The notes under the pieces: model-generated
Databases searched by the model: none
Told to the model about the DNA's origin: nothing
Seen by the model: the letters and a program-made list of their open reading frames with translations, nothing else
Source of the DNA: Paenarthrobacter histidinolovorans
GTDB lineage: Bacteria; Actinomycetota; Actinomycetes; Actinomycetales; Micrococcaceae
Direction: 5' to 3'
Length of the DNA: 64,000 nucleotides
NCBI RefSeq assembly: GCF_014647595.1
Contig: NZ_BMPM01000011.1
Span: forward strand, 1-64,000
Shown: in pieces, positions 25,993 through 34,073 of the stretch
Layout of the letters: every line of letters begins with the position of its first letter
How positions within the stretch are numbered: position 1 is the stretch's first letter
Translations under genes and position numbers: made by a program

Positions 25993-27366
25993 TTAAGTGA
26001 TCAGCAGTTCCAGTGCCTCGGCAAGGTGGCCTACTTCGCGCACGGAGAAGCCATCCGGGATGACCCCGGCCCCGGCAGGGCTCGCCGGCACGATCGCGTG
26101 GGTGAATCCGAGCCGGTGGGCTTCCTGGATGCGCTGGTTGATCCCGGGAACAGGGCGGACCTCGCCGGCAAGACCCACTTCGCCGAAGGCAATGAGCCGC
26201 TGGGGGAGCGCCTTCCGCGACTTGGCCGAGGCAACGGCCAAGGCCACAGCCAGGTCCGTGGCGGGTTCCGTAAGCTTCACGCCGCCCACGGTTGCCACGT
26301 AGGAGTCGTCCTTGTGGAGCATGCAGCCGGCACGTTGCTGCAGGACAGCCAACAGCATGGCAACACGGGAGCTCTCCAGCCCACTGGTGGCGCGGCGCGG
26401 TTGGGAGTTGGGGCTCTCGGCAAGGAGTGACTGGACCTCGGCGAGCAGCGGCCGGCGGCCCTCCATGGTGACCGTAATGCAGGTGCCCGATACGGGCTCC
26501 CGGGTGCGTGAAACGAACAACCCGCTGGGATCAGCCAATCCCTCGATGCCTGTTTCGTTGAGGTCGAAACACCCGACATCATCCGTGGCACCGTAGCGGT
26601 TCTTGACGGCCCGCAACAGGCGGAGGCGCGAATGGCGCTCGCCTTCGAACTGGCACACGACATCCACCAGGTGTTCGAGCAAACGCGGGCCCGCAATGGT
26701 GCCTTCCTTGGTCACATGGCCCACCAGCAGGGTGGTCATGTTGCGCTTTTTGGCCGCGGCAATGATGGAAGCAGCAACCTCGCGGACCTGCGAAACACCA
26801 CCGGCGCTGCCCTCCACGTCGGCGCTGCTCAGTGTTTGCACGGAGTCCACAATCAGCAGCTTGGGCTCAAGTTTCTCCACTTGGCCCAGCGCCTGCCCTA
26901 GGTCGGTCTCCGCAGACAGGTAAAGCGTATGGGCGACGGCGTCAATCCGCTCAGCGCGCAGCTTCACCTGCGCTGCCGACTCCTCGCCCGTGATGTACAG
27001 GACATCCTGCCCGGTCCGCGCGAACTTCGCCGCGACATCAAGCAGCAGCGTGGATTTCCCGACGCCGGGTTCTCCGGCGAGCAGGATGACGGCACCGGGA
27101 ACCAGCCCACCTCCCAGGACGCGGTCCAGTTCATCCACTCCGGTGGGCAGGAATGCGGCGGTGGTCCCGTCGACCTCAGCGATGCGGCGGGCCGGCTCCA
27201 ACACGGTGGCGGCCGCCGTCGTGCGGGCAACAGTGGCGCCGTACTCCTCAACGGTTCCCCAAGCCTGGCACTCACCGCAGCGCCCCACCCACTTGATGGC
27301 TGTCCAGCCGCATTCGGCGCACTTGTAAGCGGGTGTCTTGGATGCGCGCGATGTCTTTGAAGCCAT
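25993..27366 (-). CDS. radA: DNA repair protein RadA
   Basis: A 457-residue RadA, a RecA-like helicase that promotes branch migration in recombination repair. Order of features: a zinc finger (CAECGW then CGEC, about residues 12-33), Walker A GEPGVGKST near 100-108, the RadA-specific KNRYG motif in the middle, and a C-terminal Lon-like domain (from about 310) with RPVPGINQRIQEAHRLGF. The frame is open to 27462, but MASKTSRASKTPAYKC at 27366 matches the family start. It is followed on the same strand by the Pr6Pr-type gene and then disA. Confidence 0.95.
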   Translation of the reverse strand: MASKTSRASKTPAYKCAECGWTAIKWVGRCGECQAWGTVEEYGATVARTTAAATVLEPARRIAEVDGTTAAFLPTGVDELDRVLGGGLVPGAVILLAGEPGVGKSTLLLDVAAKFARTGQDVLYITGEESAAQVKLRAERIDAVAHTLYLSAETDLGQALGQVEKLEPKLLIVDSVQTLSSADVEGSAGGVSQVREVAASIIAAAKKRNMTTLLVGHVTKEGTIAGPRLLEHLVDVVCQFEGERHSRLRLLRAVKNRYGATDDVGCFDLNETGIEGLADPSGLFVSRTREPVSGTCITVTMEGRRPLLAEVQSLLAESPNSQPRRATSGLESSRVAMLLAVLQQRAGCMLHKDDSYVATVGGVKLTEPATDLAVALAVASAKSRKALPQRLIAFGEVGLAGEVRPVPGINQRIQEAHRLGFTHAIVPASPAGAGVIPDGFSVREVGHLAEALELLIT

Positions 27367-27376
27367 GCGTTCCAGA

Positions 27377-28117
27377 CTAGTCGTGGGGACTGACAGTATT
27401 GGCCCGACCGTAGCGCACCGCGTCAACGAACACGGCCAGGCCAAACACGCCCAGAGCCACACCCATCGAGGCCACCACGTCCGTGAGCCAGTGATAGCCG
27501 AGGTAGAGCCGGCTGTAAGCGACCACCAGCGTCAGCAAGCCGGCCCCGGCGTAGGCCGCCACCGTCGTCGTGCGGGTTCCTGAGCGGGACACCAGCAAGT
27601 AGGCGAGGACCAGCGTGAAAACCGCTGCGCCAAGCGTGTGGCCGGACGGGAAGGACAGGGCATCGTCGGGGCCCAGGAGGAAGTCCGACGAGGACGGCCG
27701 CGGCCGCGACACGTCCAGCTTGATGACCGCCGCCAGCACCACGGAAAGGACCATTGCGCCCATCAGGATGGCAGGACGCCACAGTTCCTTCTTCCACACA
27801 GCCCATGCCAGGGCAACCAGGCCACCGATGACCGACATCACGGTGGGTGACGTGGCTTCCGAGACGCCGGCCAGGAAAGCTGTGCCCAGGGGGCTGCGGG
27901 TATCGACCACAAACGAATGAACGGCGCCGTCGAGCGTTTCCAGTCCGCTCGAGGACAGCACGGCAGCGAACATCAACCAGAAGACCACGTCCCCGGCGAC
28001 AAAAAGTGCGCCCGCCCAGAGGAAAAGGACCCGCTGCCGCACCCGAAGGGGAGGGGCGGGCTTGGGGCGCAGGGGCAGGCGTGCGGAAAATGCAGAAAGC
28101 ATCGGCCCATTATCCAC
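27377..28117 (-). CDS. PAP2-family membrane phosphatase
   Basis: A 246-residue integral membrane phosphatase. The three PAP2 motifs are in order: KLDVSRPRP, FPSGHT and SRLYLGYHWLTD, with the two catalytic histidines in the second and third. About six hydrophobic segments are present. Family members dephosphorylate undecaprenyl pyrophosphate or phosphatidic-acid-type lipids at the outer membrane face. Its stop lies 10 bp from the radA start, so both may be in one transcript. The start may be the GTG used here or an ATG five codons later. Confidence 0.88.
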   Translation of the reverse strand: MDNGPMLSAFSARLPLRPKPAPPLRVRQRVLFLWAGALFVAGDVVFWLMFAAVLSSSGLETLDGAVHSFVVDTRSPLGTAFLAGVSEATSPTVMSVIGGLVALAWAVWKKELWRPAILMGAMVLSVVLAAVIKLDVSRPRPSSSDFLLGPDDALSFPSGHTLGAAVFTLVLAYLLVSRSGTRTTTVAAYAGAGLLTLVVAYSRLYLGYHWLTDVVASMGVALGVFGLAVFVDAVRYGRANTVSPHD

Positions 28118-28154
28118 AGCGGAAATGGGACTTGGCTGGGAACGCCAGCGACGG

Positions 28155-29282
28155 CTACAAGGCCGGGAGTACTGCCCGGGCTTCCTCAGGTTCCATCCCG
28201 CTGGCCTCCAGCAAGTCCACCATGAGCGGCCGGAACAGCATCACCACGGTTTCGCCCTCCAGCCTCTGGACGTCAAGCATCTTCGGGTGCAAGCGGGCAG
28301 CAATGTCCGAGAGGTCGTTCCGGGCCCGCCGCAGATGCACCCTGCGCGTGCCCTCGCTCTGCTCGGACAGCCCAATGGTCATCTCGTCGATGGCGGCCGC
28401 GGTTTCCTGCAGGACCTCCGAGATGCTGTCGATCGCTTCGTCGGACAAAGCAGCGTGGTTGATGGCGCTGGTGAGCCGCCGCGCGAATACCCGGCTGTTG
28501 CGCAAGGCGAGGTCGATGTACTCCAGCGAATGCTCCAGGCCGGCGAGCTCATCGCGGTGCCGGCGATGAGCAGGGGCCAGTGTCGCCACCTCCCCGGAGG
28601 CACGCAGCGTTTGCCGCATACGGTCCACCAAAGGCTGGCAGTTGCGGCCGCGGATCAGGGCGTGCCAGGCAGTGGTGGAGTCGCTTTCGATCATGGCCGT
28701 GGCACACTCACGAAGAACCTCGGCGAGCTCGTGCAGGATCTTCTGGATATCTTTCCGCGGTTCCCGGCGTGGATCCTTGGGCACCAGGATGGTGACCAGC
28801 AGCGCGCACACGCCACCCACCACGGCATCCAGGCTTCGCGTGAAAGGCCCGCCGGCCGGCGCCGGAAGCAGCACCACCAGCAACGACTGCAGCCCCAACT
28901 GGGTGGTGAAAATAGTCCCGCTGTCCAGGAACCTGGCCAACAGGATGGAAAAAAGAAGGACGACGGCGGCCTGCCAGATCCCGGCGCCCAGCCAGTGAAG
29001 CAGCAAATCGCCAACCACGATGCCCAGTGTGCAGCCCAGCCCCACCTCTATCACCCGGCGCAGCCGGGGATCGCGCGAGAAGCCGAGGGCAATCAAGGAA
29101 GAAGTTGCCGCGAACAAAGGCCCCTGGTGGCCCAACACGTATTCGGCGAACGCATAAGCGCCCACCGCGCAGACCGTCATTTGAATGGCCGGCGTCAACG
29201 AGTTCCGGCTCCGGACCAAGCCGGTCCGGACTCTGGCCCGCAGAAACCTCTTGCTTGCGTTCAGTCCCTTAGCGGCAGCCAT
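28155..29282 (-). CDS. FUSC-family membrane protein (aromatic acid exporter-like)
   Basis: A 375-residue protein. The N-terminal half (about 25-165) has four to six closely packed hydrophobic segments (AIQMTVCAVGAYAFAEYVLG, LLVVLLPAPAGGPF, VVGGVCALLVTILV). The C-terminal half is an amphipathic, helical cytoplasmic domain rich in Arg/Glu. This is the FUSC/aromatic acid exporter-like layout. The substrate is unknown. It is divergent from pstS and may share the intergenic region that holds the PHO box. Confidence 0.8.
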   Translation of the reverse strand: MAAAKGLNASKRFLRARVRTGLVRSRNSLTPAIQMTVCAVGAYAFAEYVLGHQGPLFAATSSLIALGFSRDPRLRRVIEVGLGCTLGIVVGDLLLHWLGAGIWQAAVVLLFSILLARFLDSGTIFTTQLGLQSLLVVLLPAPAGGPFTRSLDAVVGGVCALLVTILVPKDPRREPRKDIQKILHELAEVLRECATAMIESDSTTAWHALIRGRNCQPLVDRMRQTLRASGEVATLAPAHRRHRDELAGLEHSLEYIDLALRNSRVFARRLTSAINHAALSDEAIDSISEVLQETAAAIDEMTIGLSEQSEGTRRVHLRRARNDLSDIAARLHPKMLDVQRLEGETVVMLFRPLMVDLLEASGMEPEEARAVLPAL

Positions 29283-29386
29283 GTCTTTCAGTCTATTTGC
29301 CCGGCCGCCTTCAACCGAAGAACGACGAGCGCAACTGGAGAACCGCTCAAGGTGGCACGCGCCACATAACCCAATGGTCCGCCGTC

Positions 29387-29408
29387 GTTCACCTTCCGTT
29401 CACCTGCC
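29387..29408 (+). promoter_or_regulatory. PHO box (PhoP-binding direct repeats) before pstS
   Basis: Two adjacent 11-nt units, GTTCACCTTCC (29387-29397) and GTTCACCTGCC (29398-29408), match the direct-repeat PHO box described in Streptomyces. A related GTTACCTGCG lies near 29421, about three 11-nt turns from the first unit. Position 124 bp before the pstS GTG fits activation of pstSCAB under phosphate limitation. Confidence 0.85.
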
Positions 29409-29531
29409 ACCGCAGATCCCGTTACCTGCGCTCCTTACCTTCAGTAAAGGAACAAAATGGTCCACAGCTCGCGCACGCCGAAATCTCCGTTCGGATCGCA
29501 TCTGAGAAATCCCTGGAAGGGGCACATCCAA

Positions 29532-30653
29532 GTGAAGGCAACTCGCTTCGGCCGCAACGCGGCAATCGCGGTCATCGCAGCAGGCGCACTCGCGCTCACC
29601 GCTTGCGGTTCTGACAACGCAACCGGCACCACTGGCGGAACCCAGTCCGCAGCAGCCGGCAACAAAGTGACCGGCACCCTGACCGGCATCGGCGCCTCCT
29701 CCACTGGCGCAGCCATGGACGCTTGGAAGGCCGGTTTCGCCACTGCAAACCAGGGCGCCACTGTCCAGTACTCCCCGGACGGTTCCGGCGCAGGCCGCAA
29801 GGCCATCATCGACGGCTCGGCACAGTTCGCCGGCTCGGACGCCTACCTGAAGGACGACGAGCTCGAGGCTTCCAAGGCCAAGTGCGGCCCTGAGGGTGCC
29901 ATCAACATCCCGGTTTACATCTCCCCGATCGCCGTCGCCTTCAACATCCCCGATGTCAAGGAACTGAAGCTCGACGCCGCAACGGTCGCCAAGATCTTCC
30001 GCGGCGAAATCGCCAACTGGAACGACCCAGCCATCGCAGCCCTCAACGCAGGCGTCACCCTCCCGGACCTCAAGGTCACCCCGGTGAACCGCTCCGATGA
30101 CTCCGGCACCACCTCCAACTTCACCGACTACCTCGCGTCCGCTGCTCCCGAGGTCTGGACCGACAAGGCTGCAGGCGTTTGGCCGGCCTCCCTGAAGGGC
30201 GAGAACGCCAAGGGAACCTCCGGAGTCGTCAAGACCGTCACGGACACCCCGGGTGCCGTGACCTACGCCGATGACTCCGCAGTTTCCGGCAAGCTGGGCA
30301 CCGCCTCCATCAAGGTCGGCGAAGAGTTCGTCAAGATCTCCGCTGACGCTGCCGCAAAGGCCGTTGAAGCCGGCAAGCCCGTTGATGGCCGCGCCAGCAA
30401 CGACGTCGCCATCAAGCTGGACCGCAAGACCACCGCGTCGGGCGCATACCCGGTAGTCCTCGTCTCGTACCACGTTGTCTGCACCACCTACGAGACCAAG
30501 GCAGTTGCCGACCTGGTCAAGGCCTTCGAAACCTACGTAGTTTCGGATGAGGGACAGAAGACCGCCGCTGATGCCGCGAAGTCCGCGCCGCTCTCCAAGA
30601 CGCTGCAGGACAAGGCCAAGACCGCCATCGAATCCATCAAGGCCAAGGCCTAA
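29532..30653 (+). CDS. pstS: phosphate ABC transporter substrate-binding lipoprotein PstS
   Basis: A 373-residue high-affinity phosphate-binding protein. The signal peptide runs KATRFGRNAAIAV to LTACG, with the lipobox cysteine anchoring it outside the membrane. Phosphate-site segments appear as GIGASSTGAAMDAW, SPDGSGAGRKA, FAGSDAYLKD and NRSDDSGTTSNFTDYL. GTG at 29532 gives the normal signal peptide. An ATG at 29457 with its own AAAGGA would add 25 residues before the signal and cannot be excluded. It is the first gene of pstSCAB, under a PHO box. Confidence 0.96.
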   Translation: MKATRFGRNAAIAVIAAGALALTACGSDNATGTTGGTQSAAAGNKVTGTLTGIGASSTGAAMDAWKAGFATANQGATVQYSPDGSGAGRKAIIDGSAQFAGSDAYLKDDELEASKAKCGPEGAINIPVYISPIAVAFNIPDVKELKLDAATVAKIFRGEIANWNDPAIAALNAGVTLPDLKVTPVNRSDDSGTTSNFTDYLASAAPEVWTDKAAGVWPASLKGENAKGTSGVVKTVTDTPGAVTYADDSAVSGKLGTASIKVGEEFVKISADAAAKAVEAGKPVDGRASNDVAIKLDRKTTASGAYPVVLVSYHVVCTTYETKAVADLVKAFETYVVSDEGQKTAADAAKSAPLSKTLQDKAKTAIESIKAKA

Positions 30654-30690
30654 GGTTCCCGGCGGGTTTGCTGAACCCGGCCGAACACTG

Positions 30691-30747
30691 AAGTTCCCTG
30701 TCCCGCACGGAGTGGCCGCACAGCCGCCCGGGCGGGGCAGGGAACTT
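30691..30747 (+). terminator. hairpin between pstS and pstC (probable attenuator)
   Basis: AAGTTCCCTGTCCCGC (30691-30706) pairs with GCGGGGCAGGGAACTT (30732-30747), 16 positions with one G-T pair and a 25-nt GC-rich loop. No T run follows. Such a structure between pstS and pstC would allow more PstS than permease, the usual need of binding-protein systems. Confidence 0.7.
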
Positions 30748-30789
30748 AGCCATGTATGACCAGTTCACTCCAGACTGAAGGATCGTGAA

Positions 30790-31722
30790 GTGACCACCAA
30801 CTCCCTGACAACCTCCCAAGGCGCAGGACGCGCCGGGGACAAGGTTTTCTCCGGGGCCGCCATGGCCGCAGGGTGCCTTATTCTTGCGGTTCTCTTCGGA
30901 GTCGCGTTGTTCCTTGTGGTGCAGGCGATCCCCGCACTCACCGCCCCGGCCGCCGACATCCAGGGCGGACACGGCTTCTTCGCCTACATCGCCCCGATCG
31001 TGGTGGGCACACTGATCGCCGCTGTGATCGCACTGGTCATTGCCACCCCCGTGGCAATCGGCGTGGCCCTGTTCATCTCGCACTACGCTCCGCGCAGGCT
31101 CGCCGCCGGCCTGGGGTACGTGGTGGACCTCCTGGCCGCCATCCCTTCCGTTGTCTACGGCGCCTGGGGTGCTGCCTTCCTGGCCAAGGAAATCTCGCCC
31201 GCCTACGACTGGCTGGCCACCTACCTCGGCTGGATCCCCATCTTCGAAGGACCGGCATCCGCCACCGGCAAGACCATCCTCACCGCGGGCATCGTCCTGT
31301 CCGTCATGGTCCTTCCCATCATCACCTCCCTCTCCCGCGAAATCTTCCTGCAGACCCCCAAGCTGCACGAAGAAGCAGCGCTGGCGCTGGGAGCCACCCG
31401 CTGGGAAATGATCAAGATGGCCGTGTTGCCGTTTGGCCGCCCCGGCATCATCAGCGCCATCATGCTCGGGCTCGGCCGCGCGCTGGGCGAAACCATGGCT
31501 GTGGCCCTGGTGCTGTCCTCGGGTGTCCTCACCGCGAGCCTCATCCAGTCCGGCAACCAGACCATTGCCGCGGAGATCGCCCTGAACTTCCCTGAAGCCA
31601 GCGGCCTGAAGGTCAACACCCTGATTGCTGCCGGCCTGGTGCTCTTCGTCATCACCCTCGGCGTGAACATGATCGCCCGCTGGATCATCACACGGCACAA
31701 AGAATTCTCGGGAGCCAACTAA
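30790..31722 (+). CDS. pstC: phosphate ABC transporter permease PstC
   Basis: A 310-residue inner-membrane permease with six core transmembrane segments. The EAA-type loop that contacts PstB is LHEEAALALGATRWEMIKMAVLPFGRPGI, near residues 192-220, followed by MLGLGRALGETMA. The GTG start has AAGGA about 8 bases upstream. Its TAA directly abuts the pstA ATG. It forms the membrane pore with PstA. Confidence 0.96.
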   Translation: MTTNSLTTSQGAGRAGDKVFSGAAMAAGCLILAVLFGVALFLVVQAIPALTAPAADIQGGHGFFAYIAPIVVGTLIAAVIALVIATPVAIGVALFISHYAPRRLAAGLGYVVDLLAAIPSVVYGAWGAAFLAKEISPAYDWLATYLGWIPIFEGPASATGKTILTAGIVLSVMVLPIITSLSREIFLQTPKLHEEAALALGATRWEMIKMAVLPFGRPGIISAIMLGLGRALGETMAVALVLSSGVLTASLIQSGNQTIAAEIALNFPEASGLKVNTLIAAGLVLFVITLGVNMIARWIITRHKEFSGAN

Positions 31723-32826
31723 ATGACCGCCACAGTAGTCCGCAAGCGCTCCGCACTCACCAAGGGCCAACTGCCAAAGTTCGCGCCCTACATCGTGCTG
31801 GCCGTCGCACTCGTCGTAGCTGCGGCCATCATGGCACTGATCGGCTTCAACGCCTTCGGCTGGGGCATTGTCGCCGCGATCCTCTTCGCAGTCGGCCTGG
31901 TTTCCTGGAGCGGCGCTGTTGAAGGTGCCCGCAAAGCCAAGGACAAGCTGGCCACCTGCCTGGTGGTGGGGGCGTTCCTGATCGCGCTCCTGCCCTTGAT
32001 CTCAGTGATCGTAACCGTGCTGATCAACGGCATCCCGGGGCTCATCACGCCCGGATTCCTGGGCACGTCCATGAACGGCGTCACCGGCGCGTTCGACAAC
32101 AAGGCGGCAGAAGAAGGCGCCCCCGTGCTGGGCGGCATCTACCACGCCCTGATGGGCACCATCCAGATCACCCTCCTGGCCACTGTCATCTCGGTGCCGG
32201 TGGGCCTGCTCACCTCGATCTACCTCGTGGAATACGGCAACGACCGTCCGCTGGCCCGCGCCATCACGTTCTTCGTGGATGTCATGACAGGCATTCCCTC
32301 GATCGTGGCCGGCCTCTTCGCGGCAGCGTTCTTCTTCGCCATCGTCGGCCCGGGCACCAAGACCGGTGCCGTAGCCGCCGTCGCGCTTTCCGTCCTGATG
32401 ATCCCGGTGGTGGTCCGCTCCAGCGAGGAAATGCTGAAGATCGTCCCGAACGAGCTCCGCGAAGCTTCCTACGCGCTGGGCGTACGCAAATGGCGCACCA
32501 TCACCAAGGTGGTCATCCCGACGGCGATCTCCGGTATCGCTTCGGGCGTCACCTTGGCGATCGCCCGCGTGATCGGCGAGACCGCCCCCATCCTGGTTAC
32601 CGCCGGGTTCGCCACCACCATCAACAACAACGTGTTCGGTGGCTGGATGGCATCGCTGCCCACGTTCATCTACACCCAGATCCTCAACCCGACGTCGCCG
32701 TCCAACCCTGGTCCCTCGGACCAGCGTGCCTGGGGCGCCGCGCTGGTGCTGATCATCCTGGTGATGCTCCTGAACCTCGGAGCCCGCCTCATCGCCCGCA
32801 TGTTTGCGCCCAAGACCGGCCGCTAG
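31723..32826 (+). CDS. pstA: phosphate ABC transporter permease PstA
   Basis: A 367-residue permease, longer than E. coli PstA because of two extra N-terminal hydrophobic segments (about 22-70). The core has six spans; the EAA loop is LREASYALGVRKWRTITKVVIPTAISGI, followed by GVTLAIARVIGETAPILVTAGF. The ATG follows the pstC stop with no gap, implying coupling. It pairs with PstC and is energised by PstB. Confidence 0.96.
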   Translation: MTATVVRKRSALTKGQLPKFAPYIVLAVALVVAAAIMALIGFNAFGWGIVAAILFAVGLVSWSGAVEGARKAKDKLATCLVVGAFLIALLPLISVIVTVLINGIPGLITPGFLGTSMNGVTGAFDNKAAEEGAPVLGGIYHALMGTIQITLLATVISVPVGLLTSIYLVEYGNDRPLARAITFFVDVMTGIPSIVAGLFAAAFFFAIVGPGTKTGAVAAVALSVLMIPVVVRSSEEMLKIVPNELREASYALGVRKWRTITKVVIPTAISGIASGVTLAIARVIGETAPILVTAGFATTINNNVFGGWMASLPTFIYTQILNPTSPSNPGPSDQRAWGAALVLIILVMLLNLGARLIARMFAPKTGR

Positions 32827-32888
32827 CCGGGTCTGCCGGCCGGCCCGGCACACAAACTTCCAGAACCCCCAAGGAACAAAGGAACACC

Positions 32889-33668
32889 ATGTCCAAGCGC
32901 ATCGACGTCAAAGACCTGAATGTCTACTACGGCAATTTCCTGGCCGTCGAGGACGTCAACATCAACATCCAAGCCAAGTCCGTGACGGCTTTCATTGGCC
33001 CCTCCGGCTGCGGCAAGTCCACCTTCCTCCGCACGCTGAACCGCATGCACGAGGTCCTTCCCGGCGCCCGCGTCGAGGGTGAAGTGCTCCTGGACGGCGA
33101 CAACCTTTACGGTCCCGGCGTGGACCCCGTGACCGTCCGTACCCAGGTGGGCATGGTTTTCCAGCGCCCCAACCCGTTCCCCACCATGTCCATCCGCGAC
33201 AACGTGCTGGCGGGCGTGAAGCTGAACAACAAGAAGATCTCCAAGGGAGCAGCCGATGCCCTCGTTGAGAAATCCCTTGTTGGCGCCAACCTCTGGAACG
33301 AAGTCAAGGACCGCCTGGACAAGCCGGGTTCTGGCCTCTCCGGTGGCCAGCAGCAGCGTCTGTGCATCGCGCGCGCCATCGCCGTGGAGCCCCAGGTGAT
33401 CCTCATGGATGAGCCCTGCTCCGCCCTGGACCCCATCTCCACGCTGGCCGTCGAAGACCTCATCAACGAGCTCAAGGACCAGTACACCGTGGTGATCGTG
33501 ACCCACAACATGCAGCAGGCTGCCCGTGTTTCGGACAAGACTGCCTTCTTCAACATTGCCGGCACCGGCAAACCCGGCAAGCTGATCGAGTTCGCCGATA
33601 CCACCAGCATCTTCAACAACCCGTCGCAGAAGGCCACGGAAGACTACGTCTCCGGCCGCTTCGGATAA
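32889..33668 (+). CDS. pstB: phosphate ABC transporter ATPase PstB
   Basis: A 259-residue ABC ATPase. Walker A GPSGCGKST is at 37-45, the Q-loop in VGMVFQRPNPFP, the signature SGGQQQRLCIARA, and Walker B VILMDEPCSALDP, with the switch histidine in VVIVTHNM. AAAGGAAC precedes the ATG. It ends the pst operon, followed by a strong terminator. No phoU follows here; a DUF47 (PhoU-like) gene sits with the Pit transporter 3 kb away. Confidence 0.97.
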   Translation: MSKRIDVKDLNVYYGNFLAVEDVNINIQAKSVTAFIGPSGCGKSTFLRTLNRMHEVLPGARVEGEVLLDGDNLYGPGVDPVTVRTQVGMVFQRPNPFPTMSIRDNVLAGVKLNNKKISKGAADALVEKSLVGANLWNEVKDRLDKPGSGLSGGQQQRLCIARAIAVEPQVILMDEPCSALDPISTLAVEDLINELKDQYTVVIVTHNMQQAARVSDKTAFFNIAGTGKPGKLIEFADTTSIFNNPSQKATEDYVSGRFG

Positions 33669-33712
33669 ACGGGTTTCGCGGGTTCCGGCTTCTATGGGGG
33701 GAGTCGGCACAG

Positions 33713-33757
33713 AACGACGGCGGCCGTCGCCTTGGGGGTACGGCCGCCGTCGTTTTT
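33713..33757 (+). terminator. pst operon terminator
   Basis: AACGACGGCGGCCGT / ACGGCCGCCGTCGTT is a perfect 15-bp stem with a 12-nt loop, followed by TTTT. It lies 45 bases after the pstB stop. Confidence 0.94.
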
Positions 33758-33762
33758 TGTTG

Positions 33763-33828
33763 CCCAACTGGGTGACAGATCAGGTCGTTCCCAGCGCTGG
33801 GAACGACCTGATCTGCGACCCAGTTGGG
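33763..33828. repeat. 66-bp palindromic repeat, copy B
   Basis: Starts CCCAACTGGG and ends CCCAGTTGGG. The two 32-bp arms differ at two positions only, around a 2-nt centre (CAG-CG-CTG). It is the best-preserved palindrome of the four copies and lies just after the pst terminator. Confidence 0.92.
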
Positions 33829-33883
33829 TCTACAAGTGGGTGAGCGGGGAGAGCGCGAGTTCCAGGATGAACCCCGCCACTGC
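33829..33883 (-). pseudogene. 3' fragment of a pit-type phosphate permease gene
   Basis: Read on the minus strand, this segment encodes AVAGFILELALSPLTHL and a TAG stop. The intact pit gene at 35677-36693 ends AVAAFILELALSPLTHL, so one residue differs. Further upstream the similarity stops. It is therefore a duplicated gene tail left by recombination or by loss of a second pit copy. From here to 34073 I see no gene or clear signal beyond the ribosome-binding site of the next gene. Confidence 0.7.
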
Positions 33884-34073
33884 TGCCTCCAGCCCGGCGT
33901 TGGTGCATTCGCGGATGAGACCACGTTCGAATTCGGCGGCTAGACCGGGCCTGAGGCCTTAGCCGACAGTGCAATGATTTTTGTTGCTGGTGTAATTATT
34001 CGTCCCGAACCGGAAACAACATATACGAGCAGGCCGTTCTGCTCAGTTGTTCCAGGGGGAAGGACCCAGACCA

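Larger units (their letters stand above)
33759..33883. repeat. 125-bp direct repeat, left copy
   Basis: This segment and 35606-35730 are the same length and differ at about five positions. Each consists of a 66-bp palindrome followed by the last 18 or so codons of a pit-type gene (minus strand). Between them lie the duplicated-domain lipoprotein gene and a small membrane-protein gene. The spacing is 1847 bp. Confidence 0.88.

Noticed and set aside
30547..30759. Small frame overlapping the pstS end and the pstS-pstC gap
   Set aside because: It is out of frame with pstS over most of its length and is Pro/Arg-rich, as expected for a shadow frame.
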